Source of the DNA: Pseudomonadota bacterium
Lineage (GTDB): Bacteria; Pseudomonadota; Alphaproteobacteria; Caulobacterales; Caulobacteraceae
Direction of reading: 5' to 3'
Assembly (NCBI GenBank): GCA_023432855.1
Contig: JAEZEZ010000119.1
Location: forward strand, 1 to 56,387
DNA length: 56,387 nt
Shown: positions 23,948-32,360 of the stretch, one piece after another
Layout of the letters: each line of letters begins with the position of its first letter
Numbering within the stretch: the first letter of the stretch is position 1
Position numbers and translations under genes: made by a program
The notes under the pieces: model-generated
Seen by the model: the letters and a program-made list of their open reading frames with translations, nothing else
Database searches by the model: none
What the model was told of the DNA's origin: nothing

Positions 23948-24541
23948 CTATAGACCGGCTGTGGCGTTCCCGCCAAGGGCCGCACCGGTCGAAACCTTCA
24001 CAGGCGCTGCGGGCTTCTCCACCGGATAGAAGGTGTAAGAGAGCGTGATCTCCTGCATGCGCCGCGTCTCGGGGTCCTCGGCCAGTTCGGGATCGATGAA
24101 ATAGGTCATGGGAAACTCGATCGTCTCTCCCGCCTGCAGTGTCTGTTCCGTGAAGCAGAAGCACTCAAGCTTCTGGAAGTACGGCCCCGCCGTTTCAGGC
24201 ACGACGTTGTAGGCAGCCTGGGCGACCACAGGTTTGTCGGAATTGTTGGTGACCTTGAAGAAGGCCAGACCAGCCTCTCCGATGCGCAGGTCCTGCGTAG
24301 TCGTCTCAGGCTCGAACTCGAAGTCCACGCCCCGCACATTGGTGTCGAACCGGATCGTCATTGTCCGCTCCAGTATCTTGTCCGGCGCCTTGGCGGCTTG
24401 GCGTACGGTGCCGTCGAAGCCGGTGACCTGACAGAACAGGCGGTACAGGGGCACAGCGGCGTACGCGGCGCCGACCATCCCGAAAGCCAGCACTCCACAG
24501 AGAATGCCGATGCGGGCATTGCGTCCGAGCTTGCTGATCAT
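23948..24541 (-). CDS. ctaG: Cytochrome c oxidase assembly protein CtaG/Cox11
   Basis: A 197-residue Cox11-type copper chaperone for the CuB site of subunit I. One N-terminal membrane anchor (about residues 11-31) is followed by YRLFCQVTGFDGTV, and the copper-binding ECFCF motif lies near residue 130. The C-terminal part MTYFIDPELAEDPETRRM is typical. Its ATG overlaps the stop of the 45-residue protein by 4 bp (ATGA), suggesting coupled translation. The soluble domain should face the periplasm. Confidence 0.96.
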   Translation of the reverse strand: MISKLGRNARIGILCGVLAFGMVGAAYAAVPLYRLFCQVTGFDGTVRQAAKAPDKILERTMTIRFDTNVRGVDFEFEPETTTQDLRIGEAGLAFFKVTNNSDKPVVAQAAYNVVPETAGPYFQKLECFCFTEQTLQAGETIEFPMTYFIDPELAEDPETRRMQEITLSYTFYPVEKPAAPVKVSTGAALGGNATAGL

Positions 24542-24675
24542 TGCGGCACGTTCCCACTCAAACGAACGACGGTGATCAGGAACACGAGAATTACGAAAGC
24601 CGCCAGCGCCAGCGCCATAGCGACATTCCGGCGGCTCCGTTCCCGGCGGAAAGCCTCCTCGTCACGATCGGTCAT
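24538..24675 (-). CDS. Small single-span membrane protein of the oxidase cluster (CoxF-like)
   Basis: A 45-residue protein: a charged N-terminus (MTDRDEEAFRRERSRRN), then one membrane segment (VAMALALAAFVILVFLITVV) and a short tail. Both ends are locked into the operon by ATGA overlaps: its start overlaps the ctaB stop and its stop overlaps the ctaG start. Small proteins of this build are usual between ctaB and ctaG in alphaproteobacteria and are often named CoxF. An assembly or stabilising role is likely from the position, but not shown by the sequence. Confidence 0.85.
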   Translation of the reverse strand: MTDRDEEAFRRERSRRNVAMALALAAFVILVFLITVVRLSGNVPQ

Positions 24676-25634
24676 GCAAACGTTCCCTTCATTCCGTGCT
24701 CGGCCAGAAGCGCAGCAAACAGAGCGAACAGGTAGAGGATGGAGAAGGCGAAGAGATTCCGCGCCGTCTTGGCTTCGGCCTTCACATCGTAGAGGCCTTC
24801 GTGGGGATCCGGCGCGTCACCCGCCCGACTCTTGTAGAGGCGCCACGCCAGTCCGACGAACGCCAGCCCTCCTAGAATGGAAACGGCCCCATAGGCGAGG
24901 CCGCCGAGGCCGGTGAAAAGCGGCGCGACGCCGATGGGGGCCAGGACGAGGCTGTAGGCGAGAATCTGTTTCCTCGTCGAAGCCGCACCCTTGACCACGG
25001 GCATCATGGGAATTCCAGCCTTGGCGTAGTCGTCGCTTGTGTACAGCGAAAGCGCCCAGAAATGCGGCGGCGTCCAGAGGAAGATGATCAGGAACAGGAG
25101 CCAGGCGTCCAGGGGGGCGGCGCCGGCGGCGGCGGCCCAGCCGATCACCGGAGGCAGCGCGCCGGCGGCCCCTCCGATGACGATGTTCTGGGGCGTCGAG
25201 CGCTTCAGGATGATCGTGTAGAACCACGCGTAGAAGACGACCGTGAAGGCGAGCAGGCCCGCCGCGACCCAGTTCAGCGCCAGACCCATCAACATGACGG
25301 AGAAGAGCGAGAGTATGACGCCGTAGGCCAGCGCGTCGCCCCGGGAAATCCGGCCGGCAGCGACGGGACGGCCGCGGGTCCGTCGCATCAGGGCGTCCGT
25401 GTCCTTCTCGACGGCCATGTTCAGGGCGCCTGCAGCGCCTGCCCCCACGGCGACGCACAGGACGGCGACCGCTGCGAGAAACGGGTGCACGTCGACGGGG
25501 GCGCAGACCAGTCCTGTGGCTGCGGTGAACACCACCAGCGACATCACTCGCGGCTTCAGGAGCTGTACGTAGTCAGACCAGAGCGCCGGACGGGCCGGAG
25601 ATGTCTGCGACGGAATGGCGGCGGGTTGGGGCAT
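24672..25634 (-). CDS. ctaB: Protoheme IX farnesyltransferase (haem O synthase)
   Basis: A 320-residue membrane prenyltransferase that adds farnesyl to protohaem IX, giving haem O for conversion to haem A. It has LLKPRVMSLVVFTAATGL, the Asp-rich region NMAVEKDTDALMRRTRGRP and the second conserved loop YTSDDYAKAGIPMMPVV, with about eight to nine membrane segments. The ATG at 25634 is preferred over a TTG at 25643; GAGGA lies just before it, closer than usual. It is 72 bp after ctaD, with a long GC hairpin between, and overlaps the next gene by 4 bp. Confidence 0.96.
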   Translation of the reverse strand: MPQPAAIPSQTSPARPALWSDYVQLLKPRVMSLVVFTAATGLVCAPVDVHPFLAAVAVLCVAVGAGAAGALNMAVEKDTDALMRRTRGRPVAAGRISRGDALAYGVILSLFSVMLMGLALNWVAAGLLAFTVVFYAWFYTIILKRSTPQNIVIGGAAGALPPVIGWAAAAGAAPLDAWLLFLIIFLWTPPHFWALSLYTSDDYAKAGIPMMPVVKGAASTRKQILAYSLVLAPIGVAPLFTGLGGLAYGAVSILGGLAFVGLAWRLYKSRAGDAPDPHEGLYDVKAEAKTARNLFAFSILYLFALFAALLAEHGMKGTFA

Positions 25635-25651
25635 CGTCCTCAAAGCATATA

Positions 25652-25681
25652 GGGGGCGGAGCGCACCGGCGCCCCGCCCCC
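25652..25681 (-). terminator. Hairpin between ctaD and ctaB
   Basis: GGGGGCGG (25652-25659) and CCGCCCCC (25674-25681) can form an 8-bp all-GC stem with a 14-nt loop that itself is partly self-complementary. It lies in the 72-bp gap between ctaD and ctaB. There is no T-run, so it may act as a partial terminator or as an RNA-stability boundary keeping structural subunit mRNA above that of assembly genes. Confidence 0.45.
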
Positions 25682-25706
25682 TCCTAGACTCGTTTAGGCC
25701 AGTTGA

Positions 25707-27365
25707 TCAGTGATCGTCGGCCTTCACCACCGGCGGCTCGTTGAACTGGTGGAAGGGTGGCGGCGAAGACAGGGTCCACTCGAGCGTCGTCGCACCTTCA
25801 CCCCAGGGGTTCGCCACGGCCTTGCGCCGCCGGATCGCCGCCTCGATGAGCACGACGAGGAAGATGCCGACGCCCACCAGGGTGATCGCGTAGCCGACCG
25901 ACGACACGTAGTTCCACAGGGTGAACGCTTCCGGATAGTCGACGTAGCGCCGGGGCATCCCCTGCAGACCCAGGAAGTGCTGCGGGAAGAAGACGATATT
26001 GACGCCGATGAACATCACCCAGAAGTGGGCGGCGCCGAGGAACTCGTTGTACTTCACCCCCCACATCTTCTCGAACCAGTAGTAGAAGCCCGCGAAGATG
26101 GCGCACACCGCGCCCACGCTGAGCACGTAGAGGAAGTGGGCCACCACGTAGTAGGTGTCATGCAGGGTGTAGTCGATGCCGGCGTTGGCCAGGACCACGC
26201 CGGTGACGCCACCGACAGTGAACAGGAAGATGAACCCGATCGCCCACAGCATCGGCGTCTTGAAGTCGATCGAGCCCCCCCACATCGTGGCGATCCAGGA
26301 GAAGATCTTCACGCCCGTCGGAACGGCGATGACCATCGTCGCCGCCGTGAAGTAGGCGCGCAGATTGATGGGCATCCCCACGGTGAACATGTGGTGCGCC
26401 CAGACGATGAAGCCGATGAAGCCGATGGCCACCATGGCGTACGCCATCGCCAGGTATCCGAACACCGGCTTGCGCGAGAACGTCGAAACGATGTGGCTGA
26501 TCATGCCGAAGCCCGGCAGGATCAGGATGTACACTTCCGGGTGCCCGAAGAACCAGAACAGGTGCTGGTACATGACCGGATCACCGCCGCCGGCCGGGTT
26601 GAAGAAGGAGGTGTCGAAGTTGCGGTCCGTCAACAGCATGGTGATGGCGCCGGCCAGCACCGGAAGCGCGAGCAGCAACAGGAAGACGGTGACAAGGATC
26701 GACCACACGAACAGCGGCATCCGGTGCAGCGTCATGCCCGGGGCGCGCATGTTGAAGATCGTCGTGATGAAGTTGATGGCGCCGAGAATGGAGCTGGCGC
26801 CCGCCAGGTGAACCGACAGGATGGCCAGGTCCATCGATGGACCCGAGTGGCCCGCGGTGGAAAGCGGGGGGTACATCGTCCAGCCGCCGCCGAATCCGCG
26901 CCCGGGACCACCATCGACGAACATCGACATGATCATCAGGACCCACGCGGCCATCAGGAGCCAGAACGAGATGTTGTTCATCCGCGGGAAGGCCATGTCC
27001 GGCGCGCCGATCATGATCGGCACGAACCAGTTTCCGAAGCCGCCGATCATCGCTGGCATGACCATGAAGAAGATCATGATCAGGGCGTGGGCCGTCACGA
27101 CGGCGTTGTAGCCGTGCTTTGACGCCTCAACCATTCCGGACTGGGCGAGCCAGGAGCCCTCAGTGAAGATCTGAATCCCGGGCTCGGCCAGTTCCCAGCG
27201 GATCAGGCCGGACAGCGCGCCGCCGACGAGGCCCGCCATGATGGCGAACAGGATATAGAGGGTGCCGATGTCCTTGTGGTTCGTGGACAGGAACCACCGG
27301 GCGAAGAAGCCCGGCTTGTGGTCATCGTGATGGTCGACGTGATCGACTGTCTGGGCCGTGGCCAT
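25707..27365 (-). CDS. ctaD: Cytochrome c oxidase subunit I
   Basis: A 552-residue catalytic subunit of an aa3-type cytochrome c oxidase, reducing oxygen to water with proton pumping. NHKDIGTLYILFA begins the first of 12 membrane segments. AHALIMIFFMVMPAMIGGFG carries haem a and proton-path residues. WFFGHPEVYILILPGFG holds the His-Tyr pair of the CuB site. AHHMFTVG and the YVVAHFHY-type region (here HDTYYVVAHFLYV) hold further ligands. It is 20 bp after ctaC. The large frame on the opposite strand is a shadow. Confidence 0.97.
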   Translation of the reverse strand: MATAQTVDHVDHHDDHKPGFFARWFLSTNHKDIGTLYILFAIMAGLVGGALSGLIRWELAEPGIQIFTEGSWLAQSGMVEASKHGYNAVVTAHALIMIFFMVMPAMIGGFGNWFVPIMIGAPDMAFPRMNNISFWLLMAAWVLMIMSMFVDGGPGRGFGGGWTMYPPLSTAGHSGPSMDLAILSVHLAGASSILGAINFITTIFNMRAPGMTLHRMPLFVWSILVTVFLLLLALPVLAGAITMLLTDRNFDTSFFNPAGGGDPVMYQHLFWFFGHPEVYILILPGFGMISHIVSTFSRKPVFGYLAMAYAMVAIGFIGFIVWAHHMFTVGMPINLRAYFTAATMVIAVPTGVKIFSWIATMWGGSIDFKTPMLWAIGFIFLFTVGGVTGVVLANAGIDYTLHDTYYVVAHFLYVLSVGAVCAIFAGFYYWFEKMWGVKYNEFLGAAHFWVMFIGVNIVFFPQHFLGLQGMPRRYVDYPEAFTLWNYVSSVGYAITLVGVGIFLVVLIEAAIRRRKAVANPWGEGATTLEWTLSSPPPFHQFNEPPVVKADDH

Positions 27366-27385
27366 AGGGATCAGCCTCTGGGAAC

Positions 27386-28366
27386 TTATTGAGCTTGGGG
27401 CGCAGCCGCGCCCTCAGTGGAATCGGTCGGGGGCGTTTCCGTCCCCGCCTCGCTGGTCGTCGCCTCTGCAGCCGCTTCGGCCGCAGGCGCGGCAGCCTGG
27501 GCCGCCGCCGCTTCGGCGGCGGCTGCAGCCGCCTGGTCAGCAGCGAAGGTCATCGAGCCGCCGCGAGATGCGACCCAGGCTTCGAACTCAGCCTGGCTGA
27601 CCACATTGATCTGCAGCGGCATAAAGGCGTGATCGACTCCGCACAGTTCGGAACACTGACCGTAGAAGGCGCCAACGCGGTCAGCACGGAACCAGGTTTC
27701 GTTGACCCTCCCGGGAACCGCATCGGTCTTCAGGCCGAAGGCCGGAAGCGCCACGGCATGGACGACGTCCGAGGCCGTAACCAGCAAGCGTACGGTCTTG
27801 CCAACGGGGACGACCATCGGCTCGTCCGCGGCGAGGCGATAGGGCTGGCGCGAAGCTTTCGCCTCATCTTCGGGCAGCATGTTGGAGACGAACTCGTCGA
27901 CGCCCTGATCGGGGTACTCGTAGGTCCAGTTCCACTGGTTGCCGGTCACCTTCACCGTCAGGTCCGGCTTGGGCATGTCGTGATATGCGAAGAGCAGCCG
28001 GAACGAGAAGATCGCGATGAACATGAGGATCAGGACCGGCACGACCGTCCAGATCACTTCGACCAGGGTGTTGTGGCTCCAGCGCGCAGGCGTTGGGTTG
28101 GCGCGCTTGTTGTAGCGGACGATCACCCATAGCAGCAGCGCCAATACGAAGAGACAGATGCCGGTGATGATCGGCATCAGTATCCAGTCGTGGAACTCGT
28201 GCGCCTGCACCTTGAGCGGCGACGCCGCCGGCTGCATGCCCAGGCCACCGGGCGTCGGCTGGCCGACGAGTTCTTCGGCCATGGCCGATGCGCCGATCAT
28301 GGCCCCCAGGAGCGCCGTCGACGCGCCGGTCGCCAACCTCCCGATCCCCATCCGCGAAATTCTCAT
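27386..28366 (-). CDS. ctaC: Cytochrome c oxidase subunit II
   Basis: A 326-residue subunit II with the CuA site that accepts electrons from cytochrome c. The signal peptide ends ASAMA at about residue 30; two membrane segments follow (about 55-75 and 95-115). The cupredoxin domain carries the CuA motif CSELCGVDHAFMP, and the aromatic patch NQWNWTYEYPD is conserved. A C-terminal tail of about 60 residues is rich in Ala, Glu and Thr and extends beyond the usual fold. The ATG at 28366 starts the signal peptide; longer frames are rejected. It is the first gene of the oxidase train and divergent from tldD (195 bp). Confidence 0.95.
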   Translation of the reverse strand: MRISRMGIGRLATGASTALLGAMIGASAMAEELVGQPTPGGLGMQPAASPLKVQAHEFHDWILMPIITGICLFVLALLLWVIVRYNKRANPTPARWSHNTLVEVIWTVVPVLILMFIAIFSFRLLFAYHDMPKPDLTVKVTGNQWNWTYEYPDQGVDEFVSNMLPEDEAKASRQPYRLAADEPMVVPVGKTVRLLVTASDVVHAVALPAFGLKTDAVPGRVNETWFRADRVGAFYGQCSELCGVDHAFMPLQINVVSQAEFEAWVASRGGSMTFAADQAAAAAAEAAAAQAAAPAAEAAAEATTSEAGTETPPTDSTEGAAAPQAQ

Positions 28367-28561
28367 GTGCTCTTGTGTCCGACGCCTACGAGGCAAGGCC
28401 GGGCGCACTCCGCGGGGAGCCCCAGCCTTGTCCGTTCCTGCGGGGGTGTCTATCGCCCCGTTGCGGCGTTGCCAAGCGAGACGCGGCATTAAACCGCCGG
28501 TTTCGCAGGCCCGTGGAGCTCCCTATGTTGGAAGGCCGCCTCGCGTAATGGAATCCCGTTC

Positions 28562-29992
28562 ATGAATGCCATCTCCGCCACCCCTTCCCTGCTACAGGCT
28601 GCGGGGGCTGATCACAATCAGGCGCTCGCAATCCTGGGCGAAGCGGTATCAGGCGCCGACGACGGCGAGCTGTTTGTCGAACGGGCCGAAAGCGAATCGC
28701 TCGTGTTCGACGACGGGCGGCTCAAATCGGCGGCCTACGACGCCAACGAGGGTTTCGGCCTGCGCGTCGTCGCGGGCGAGACGGCCGGGTACGCCCACGC
28801 AAACGAAATCTCCGTGGCAGCGCTGAAGCGCGCGGCGGACTCGGCGGCTCTGGCCAAGCGCGGCCATTCCGGTGTGAGCGCCGAAGGGCCGCGACCCACC
28901 AATCGAAAGTACTACGGTGAGGACGACCCTCTCGCGCAGCCCGCTTTCGGGGACAAGATCGACCTCCTGCGGCGCATCGACGACTACGCGCGCACGCGTG
29001 ACCCCCGCGTTGTGCAGGTGTCAGCTTCCCTGGCAGGAGAACGGCGGGTCGTCGAAATTCTTCGCGGTGACGGGCGACTGGTCCGTGACGTGAGGCCGCT
29101 CGTGCGCCTGAATGTCTCCGTGACCGTCGAACGTGATGGAAAACGGGAGTCCGCTCACGCCGGAGGGGGCGGTCGCGCCGGATTCGAGCAGTGGATTGCC
29201 GAAGACAAGTGGCGTGAGTTCACCGACGAGGCCTTGCGCCAGGCCCTCGTGAACCTCGACGCGGGCCCTGCGCCGGCCGGCGAAATGGACGTGGTTCTCG
29301 GACCGGGCTGGCCAGGGGTGCTTCTGCACGAGGCGGTGGGCCATGGCCTTGAGGGGGACTTCAATCGAAAGGGGTCTTCGGCATTCTCGGGTCGACTGGG
29401 CGAACGTGTCGCCGCGCCGGGCGTGACGGTGGTCGATGAGGGTTCGATCGCGGGTCGTCGTGGCTCGCTCAGCGTCGACGACGAAGGCACCCCCACGGGG
29501 CGCACCGTCCTCATCGAGGATGGGATCCTGGTGGGCTACATGCACGACCGCATGAGCGCGCGCCTGATGGGCATGGAAGCCACGGGCAACGGGCGACGCC
29601 AGTCCTTCGCCCACATGCCGATGCCGCGCATGACCAACACCTACATGGAAGGTGGCTCGCACAAGCTCGAGGAGATGATCGCCTCGACGAAGCGGGGCCT
29701 CTACGCAGTGAACTTCGGCGGCGGGCAGGTCGACATCACGAACGGCAAGTTCGTGTTCCAATGCACCGAGGCGTATCTGATCGAGGACGGCAGGGTCACC
29801 CGCCCCGTGAAGGGCGCGACTCTCATCGGCGACGGGCCGACGGTGCTGACCCGCGTGACGATGATCGGAGACGACTTCGCCTTCGACCCTGGCGTCGGAG
29901 TCTGTGGCAAGGCCGGACAGGGTGTGCCCGTGGGCATCGGTCAGCCCAGCCTGAAGGTGGCGGGCATCACCGTGGGCGGGACATCCGTCTAA
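28562..29992 (+). CDS. tldD: TldD metalloprotease subunit
   Basis: A 476-residue TldD protein, the catalytic part of the TldD/TldE metalloprotease that degrades unstructured peptides and matures some modified peptides and toxins/antitoxins. The zinc motif HEAVGH lies at 256-261 within LLHEAVGHGLEGDFN, and the C-terminal CGKAGQGVPVGIGQPSL is diagnostic. The partner tldE/pmbA is not in the window. It is divergent from ctaC and is followed by a clear terminator at 30026-30055, so it is probably monocistronic. Confidence 0.96.
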   Translation: MNAISATPSLLQAAGADHNQALAILGEAVSGADDGELFVERAESESLVFDDGRLKSAAYDANEGFGLRVVAGETAGYAHANEISVAALKRAADSAALAKRGHSGVSAEGPRPTNRKYYGEDDPLAQPAFGDKIDLLRRIDDYARTRDPRVVQVSASLAGERRVVEILRGDGRLVRDVRPLVRLNVSVTVERDGKRESAHAGGGGRAGFEQWIAEDKWREFTDEALRQALVNLDAGPAPAGEMDVVLGPGWPGVLLHEAVGHGLEGDFNRKGSSAFSGRLGERVAAPGVTVVDEGSIAGRRGSLSVDDEGTPTGRTVLIEDGILVGYMHDRMSARLMGMEATGNGRRQSFAHMPMPRMTNTYMEGGSHKLEEMIASTKRGLYAVNFGGGQVDITNGKFVFQCTEAYLIEDGRVTRPVKGATLIGDGPTVLTRVTMIGDDFAFDPGVGVCGKAGQGVPVGIGQPSLKVAGITVGGTSV

Positions 29993-30025
29993 GCGTCGGG
30001 CGTGGATTCTGCTTGGCGTTCAATT

Positions 30026-30055
30026 GTGGCGGCATGACGCTTTGCCGCCACTTTT
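30026..30055 (+). terminator. Factor-independent terminator after tldD
   Basis: GTGGCGGC (30026-30033) and GCCGCCAC (30044-30051) form a perfect 8-bp stem with a 10-nt loop, followed by TTTT (30052-30055). It begins 34 bp after the tldD stop. Confidence 0.8.
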
Positions 30056-30065
30056 AAGTCCAAGT

Positions 30066-30114
30066 TATCGGAACTCAGGTATCCGAAATTTAATCTACCT
30101 TTCCTGGATTTAAT
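30066..30114 (+). promoter_or_regulatory. A/T-rich upstream region of the TonB receptor with paired repeats
   Basis: Two kinds of repeat are visible. An inverted pair TCGGA (30068-30072) / TCCGA (30082-30086) is separated by 9 bp. A direct repeat ATTTAAT (30088-30094 and 30108-30114) has starts exactly 20 bp apart, two helical turns. The stretch is unusually A/T-rich for this genome and lies 54-100 bp before the receptor start. It is a good candidate for the promoter and binding site of a nutrient-responsive regulator, whose identity is not shown. Confidence 0.4.
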
Positions 30115-30167
30115 TGGCGGTCGAGCTCGCCTCCCCTCACCTTCGCGGTACTGCGGGAGGACGACCA

Positions 30168-32288
30168 TTGAAGCGACTTTTGATGATGTCGGCGGCGGCA
30201 GCCGTCGTCGCGGGCGGCATTGCGCCCGGCGCCCAGGCCCAGGAACCCGGACCTGCTCTGCCCCCTGAAGCGGTCGAATCTCCCGCGGCCTCCGAGGGCG
30301 TGATCTCATACCCTCCGGAGTTCTTCGCCAGCGCCCAGCCCCAGTCCGCCATGGACATGATCCTCAGGGTGCCCGGCTTTCAGTTTGATGGCGGCGATTC
30401 GGTACGAGGCTTCGCCGGCGCTGCCGGCAACGTGCTGATCGACGGCCAACGCCCCGCCAGCAAGCGCGACCCGCTCGAGGCCGTATTGCGCCGTGTGCCC
30501 GCTTCGACCGTGGAACGCATCGAACTGATCCGCGGCGGCGCGCCGGGCATCGACATGCAGGGTCAGACGGTGCTCGTGAACGTGGTGCGCAAGACCGGCT
30601 CGTCGACACAGGGGCTGTTTGCCGTTGCGTCCGCCCTGCACACGGACGGCCGCACCACTCCGGCGGCGCGTCTTGAGGGTTCGCGCCGTTGGGACGGCAA
30701 GTTCATCGAAGGCTCCCTGCTGATCTACAGCTTCATCGACGACGGCGCGGGCGAAGGACCGCGGGTGATACGCGCGCCCGGCGGGACGGTCCTGGAACGG
30801 GCGTTCGCTGACGAGACGGCCGGCGGAAAGGGACTGGAGACCAAGGGGAGTTTCGAGTCCCCGTTCCTTGGCGGGAAGTTCAGGACGAATTTCTCGCTGC
30901 GGACCGAGGAGTACCAGTGGGATCTCGACGACCGAGCGTCCTTCCCGGCCCCGTTCCGCTTCACCGTCGAGGACGATTTCGACGAGAAGTATCAGCTCGA
31001 ACTCGGCGCCCAGTGGGAACGCCAGCTCGGGCCCCGTACGACCCTCGAACTTCTGGCTATCCAGCAGTTCCGCGATACCGACTTCGACTCCACCTACGAG
31101 GACCCGGGGTTCGAAGCGATCTTTGCCCAGTCGACCTTCACCGGCGAAAGCATCGTGCGCGGGAAGGTGCGCTTCAAGTGGTCGGAAACGCTGAGCCTGG
31201 AGACCGGCGCAGAGGCCGCCTACAACTTCCTCGACCGCGATACGAGCTATGTCGAGAACGGGGTCGGCATCCCCCTTCCCGCCGCGAGTGTGCTGGTCGA
31301 GGAGCAGCGCGCCGAGGGTTTCGGCACCGTGACCTGGCGCGCCACGCCCCAGCTCAACATCGAGGCCGGAGCCCGGGTAGAGTACTCGGTCCTGAGCCAG
31401 AGCGGCGACAGCAACCTGGAGAAGTCGTTCGTCTACCCCAAGCCGCGCATCCTCGCGACCTGGTCGCCGAATGAGCAGAACCAGATCCGGCTGAGAGCCG
31501 AGCGCGAGGTCGGCCAGTTGAACTTTGGCGACTTCGTCTCCTCGGCGACCCTGTCGACCGGCACCTTTGTCGCCGGGAACGCGGACCTCGAGCCGCACAA
31601 GGCGTGGGTGTTCGAGGCGGCCTACGAACGGCGCTTCTGGGGCAAGGGCGCCCTGGTGCTCACGGTCCGGCATTCGATGATCGAGGATGTCGTCGACCGC
31701 ATTCCGGTGATCGATGTCTCCAGCTGCCCGGTCGTGGGGGGCGCCCCCGACATCGGATCGCCACTGTGCGATGTGTTCAGCGGCGTGGGGAATATCGACG
31801 AGGGCGAGAGCACCGAGCTGTCGGCCAACCTGACCCTTCCCCTGGACAAACTGGCCATCAAGGGCGGTCAGCTGAGGTTCGTCGGGACCTGGCGGGATTC
31901 CGAGGTCGAAGACCCGACCACCGGCGAGATCCGGGAAATCACGGCGCAGCGGCCGTTCAGCGGGGAGGTCAATTTCACGCACGATATCCCGAGCTGGCGC
32001 CTGACCTGGGGCGCGGACGCCTTCTTCGGCTGGGAAGAGACCTACTACAACATCGACCAGATCGAGACGGTCGGTCTGGAAACCTGGCTGCGCCTCTGGG
32101 CGGAGTGGAAGATGCGGCCGGATCTGCAAATCCGCATCGAGGCCCAGAACCTGTCGTCGCGCGACCTCTACCGCGAGCGCGAGGTCTTCGCCGGGCGCAG
32201 GGACCTGAATCCGATCGTGTTCCGGGAGGACAAATCCCTGAACTTCGACCCCTTCGTCTATGTGCGGGTGCGCAAGACCTGGGGCTGA
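30168..32288 (+). CDS. TonB-dependent outer-membrane receptor
   Basis: A 706-residue TonB-dependent receptor. A TTG at 30168 with GGAGG (30156-30160) at good spacing starts the signal peptide KRLLMMSAAAAVVAGGIAPG, which ends AQA before QEPG; ATGs at 30183 and 30186 would truncate it. The plug shows AMDMILRVPGFQFDGGDSVR, VLIDGQRPASKRDPL and VERIELIRGGAPG. The rest is a beta-barrel of alternating aromatic strands ending in VYVRVRKTWG. It should import a siderophore, vitamin or carbohydrate, but the ligand cannot be read. It lies alone, with terminators before (tldD) and after. Confidence 0.9.
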   Translation: MKRLLMMSAAAAVVAGGIAPGAQAQEPGPALPPEAVESPAASEGVISYPPEFFASAQPQSAMDMILRVPGFQFDGGDSVRGFAGAAGNVLIDGQRPASKRDPLEAVLRRVPASTVERIELIRGGAPGIDMQGQTVLVNVVRKTGSSTQGLFAVASALHTDGRTTPAARLEGSRRWDGKFIEGSLLIYSFIDDGAGEGPRVIRAPGGTVLERAFADETAGGKGLETKGSFESPFLGGKFRTNFSLRTEEYQWDLDDRASFPAPFRFTVEDDFDEKYQLELGAQWERQLGPRTTLELLAIQQFRDTDFDSTYEDPGFEAIFAQSTFTGESIVRGKVRFKWSETLSLETGAEAAYNFLDRDTSYVENGVGIPLPAASVLVEEQRAEGFGTVTWRATPQLNIEAGARVEYSVLSQSGDSNLEKSFVYPKPRILATWSPNEQNQIRLRAEREVGQLNFGDFVSSATLSTGTFVAGNADLEPHKAWVFEAAYERRFWGKGALVLTVRHSMIEDVVDRIPVIDVSSCPVVGGAPDIGSPLCDVFSGVGNIDEGESTELSANLTLPLDKLAIKGGQLRFVGTWRDSEVEDPTTGEIREITAQRPFSGEVNFTHDIPSWRLTWGADAFFGWEETYYNIDQIETVGLETWLRLWAEWKMRPDLQIRIEAQNLSSRDLYREREVFAGRRDLNPIVFREDKSLNFDPFVYVRVRKTWG

Positions 32289-32312
32289 CCCAGCCTGATG
32301 CGGAATGAAAAA

Positions 32313-32346
32313 GGGCGGCGCCGGGAGGCGCCGCCCTTCTTCTTTT
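32313..32346. terminator. Strong terminator between the TonB receptor and POT transporter genes
   Basis: GGGCGGCGCC (32313-32322), loop GGGA, GGCGCCGCCC (32327-32336), then TTCTTCTTTT. An A-rich stretch precedes the stem, so it can work for the receptor gene on the plus strand and also for the convergent transporter gene on the minus strand. Confidence 0.9.
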
Positions 32347-32360
32347 CCGGCGACCGGCCG

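Noticed and set aside
25710..27122. A 470-codon plus-strand frame opposite ctaD
   Set aside because: Its composition (His/Arg/Asp/Val-rich, no domain) is that expected of an antisense shadow of a GC-rich membrane-protein gene.
28367..28561. FNR/FixK-type box before ctaC
   Set aside because: No TTGAT-N4-ATCAA-like sequence was found in the ctaC-tldD gap.
30306..32129. A 607-codon minus-strand frame opposite the TonB receptor
   Set aside because: No signal, domain or ribosome-binding site; it is explained by the GC bias of the receptor gene.
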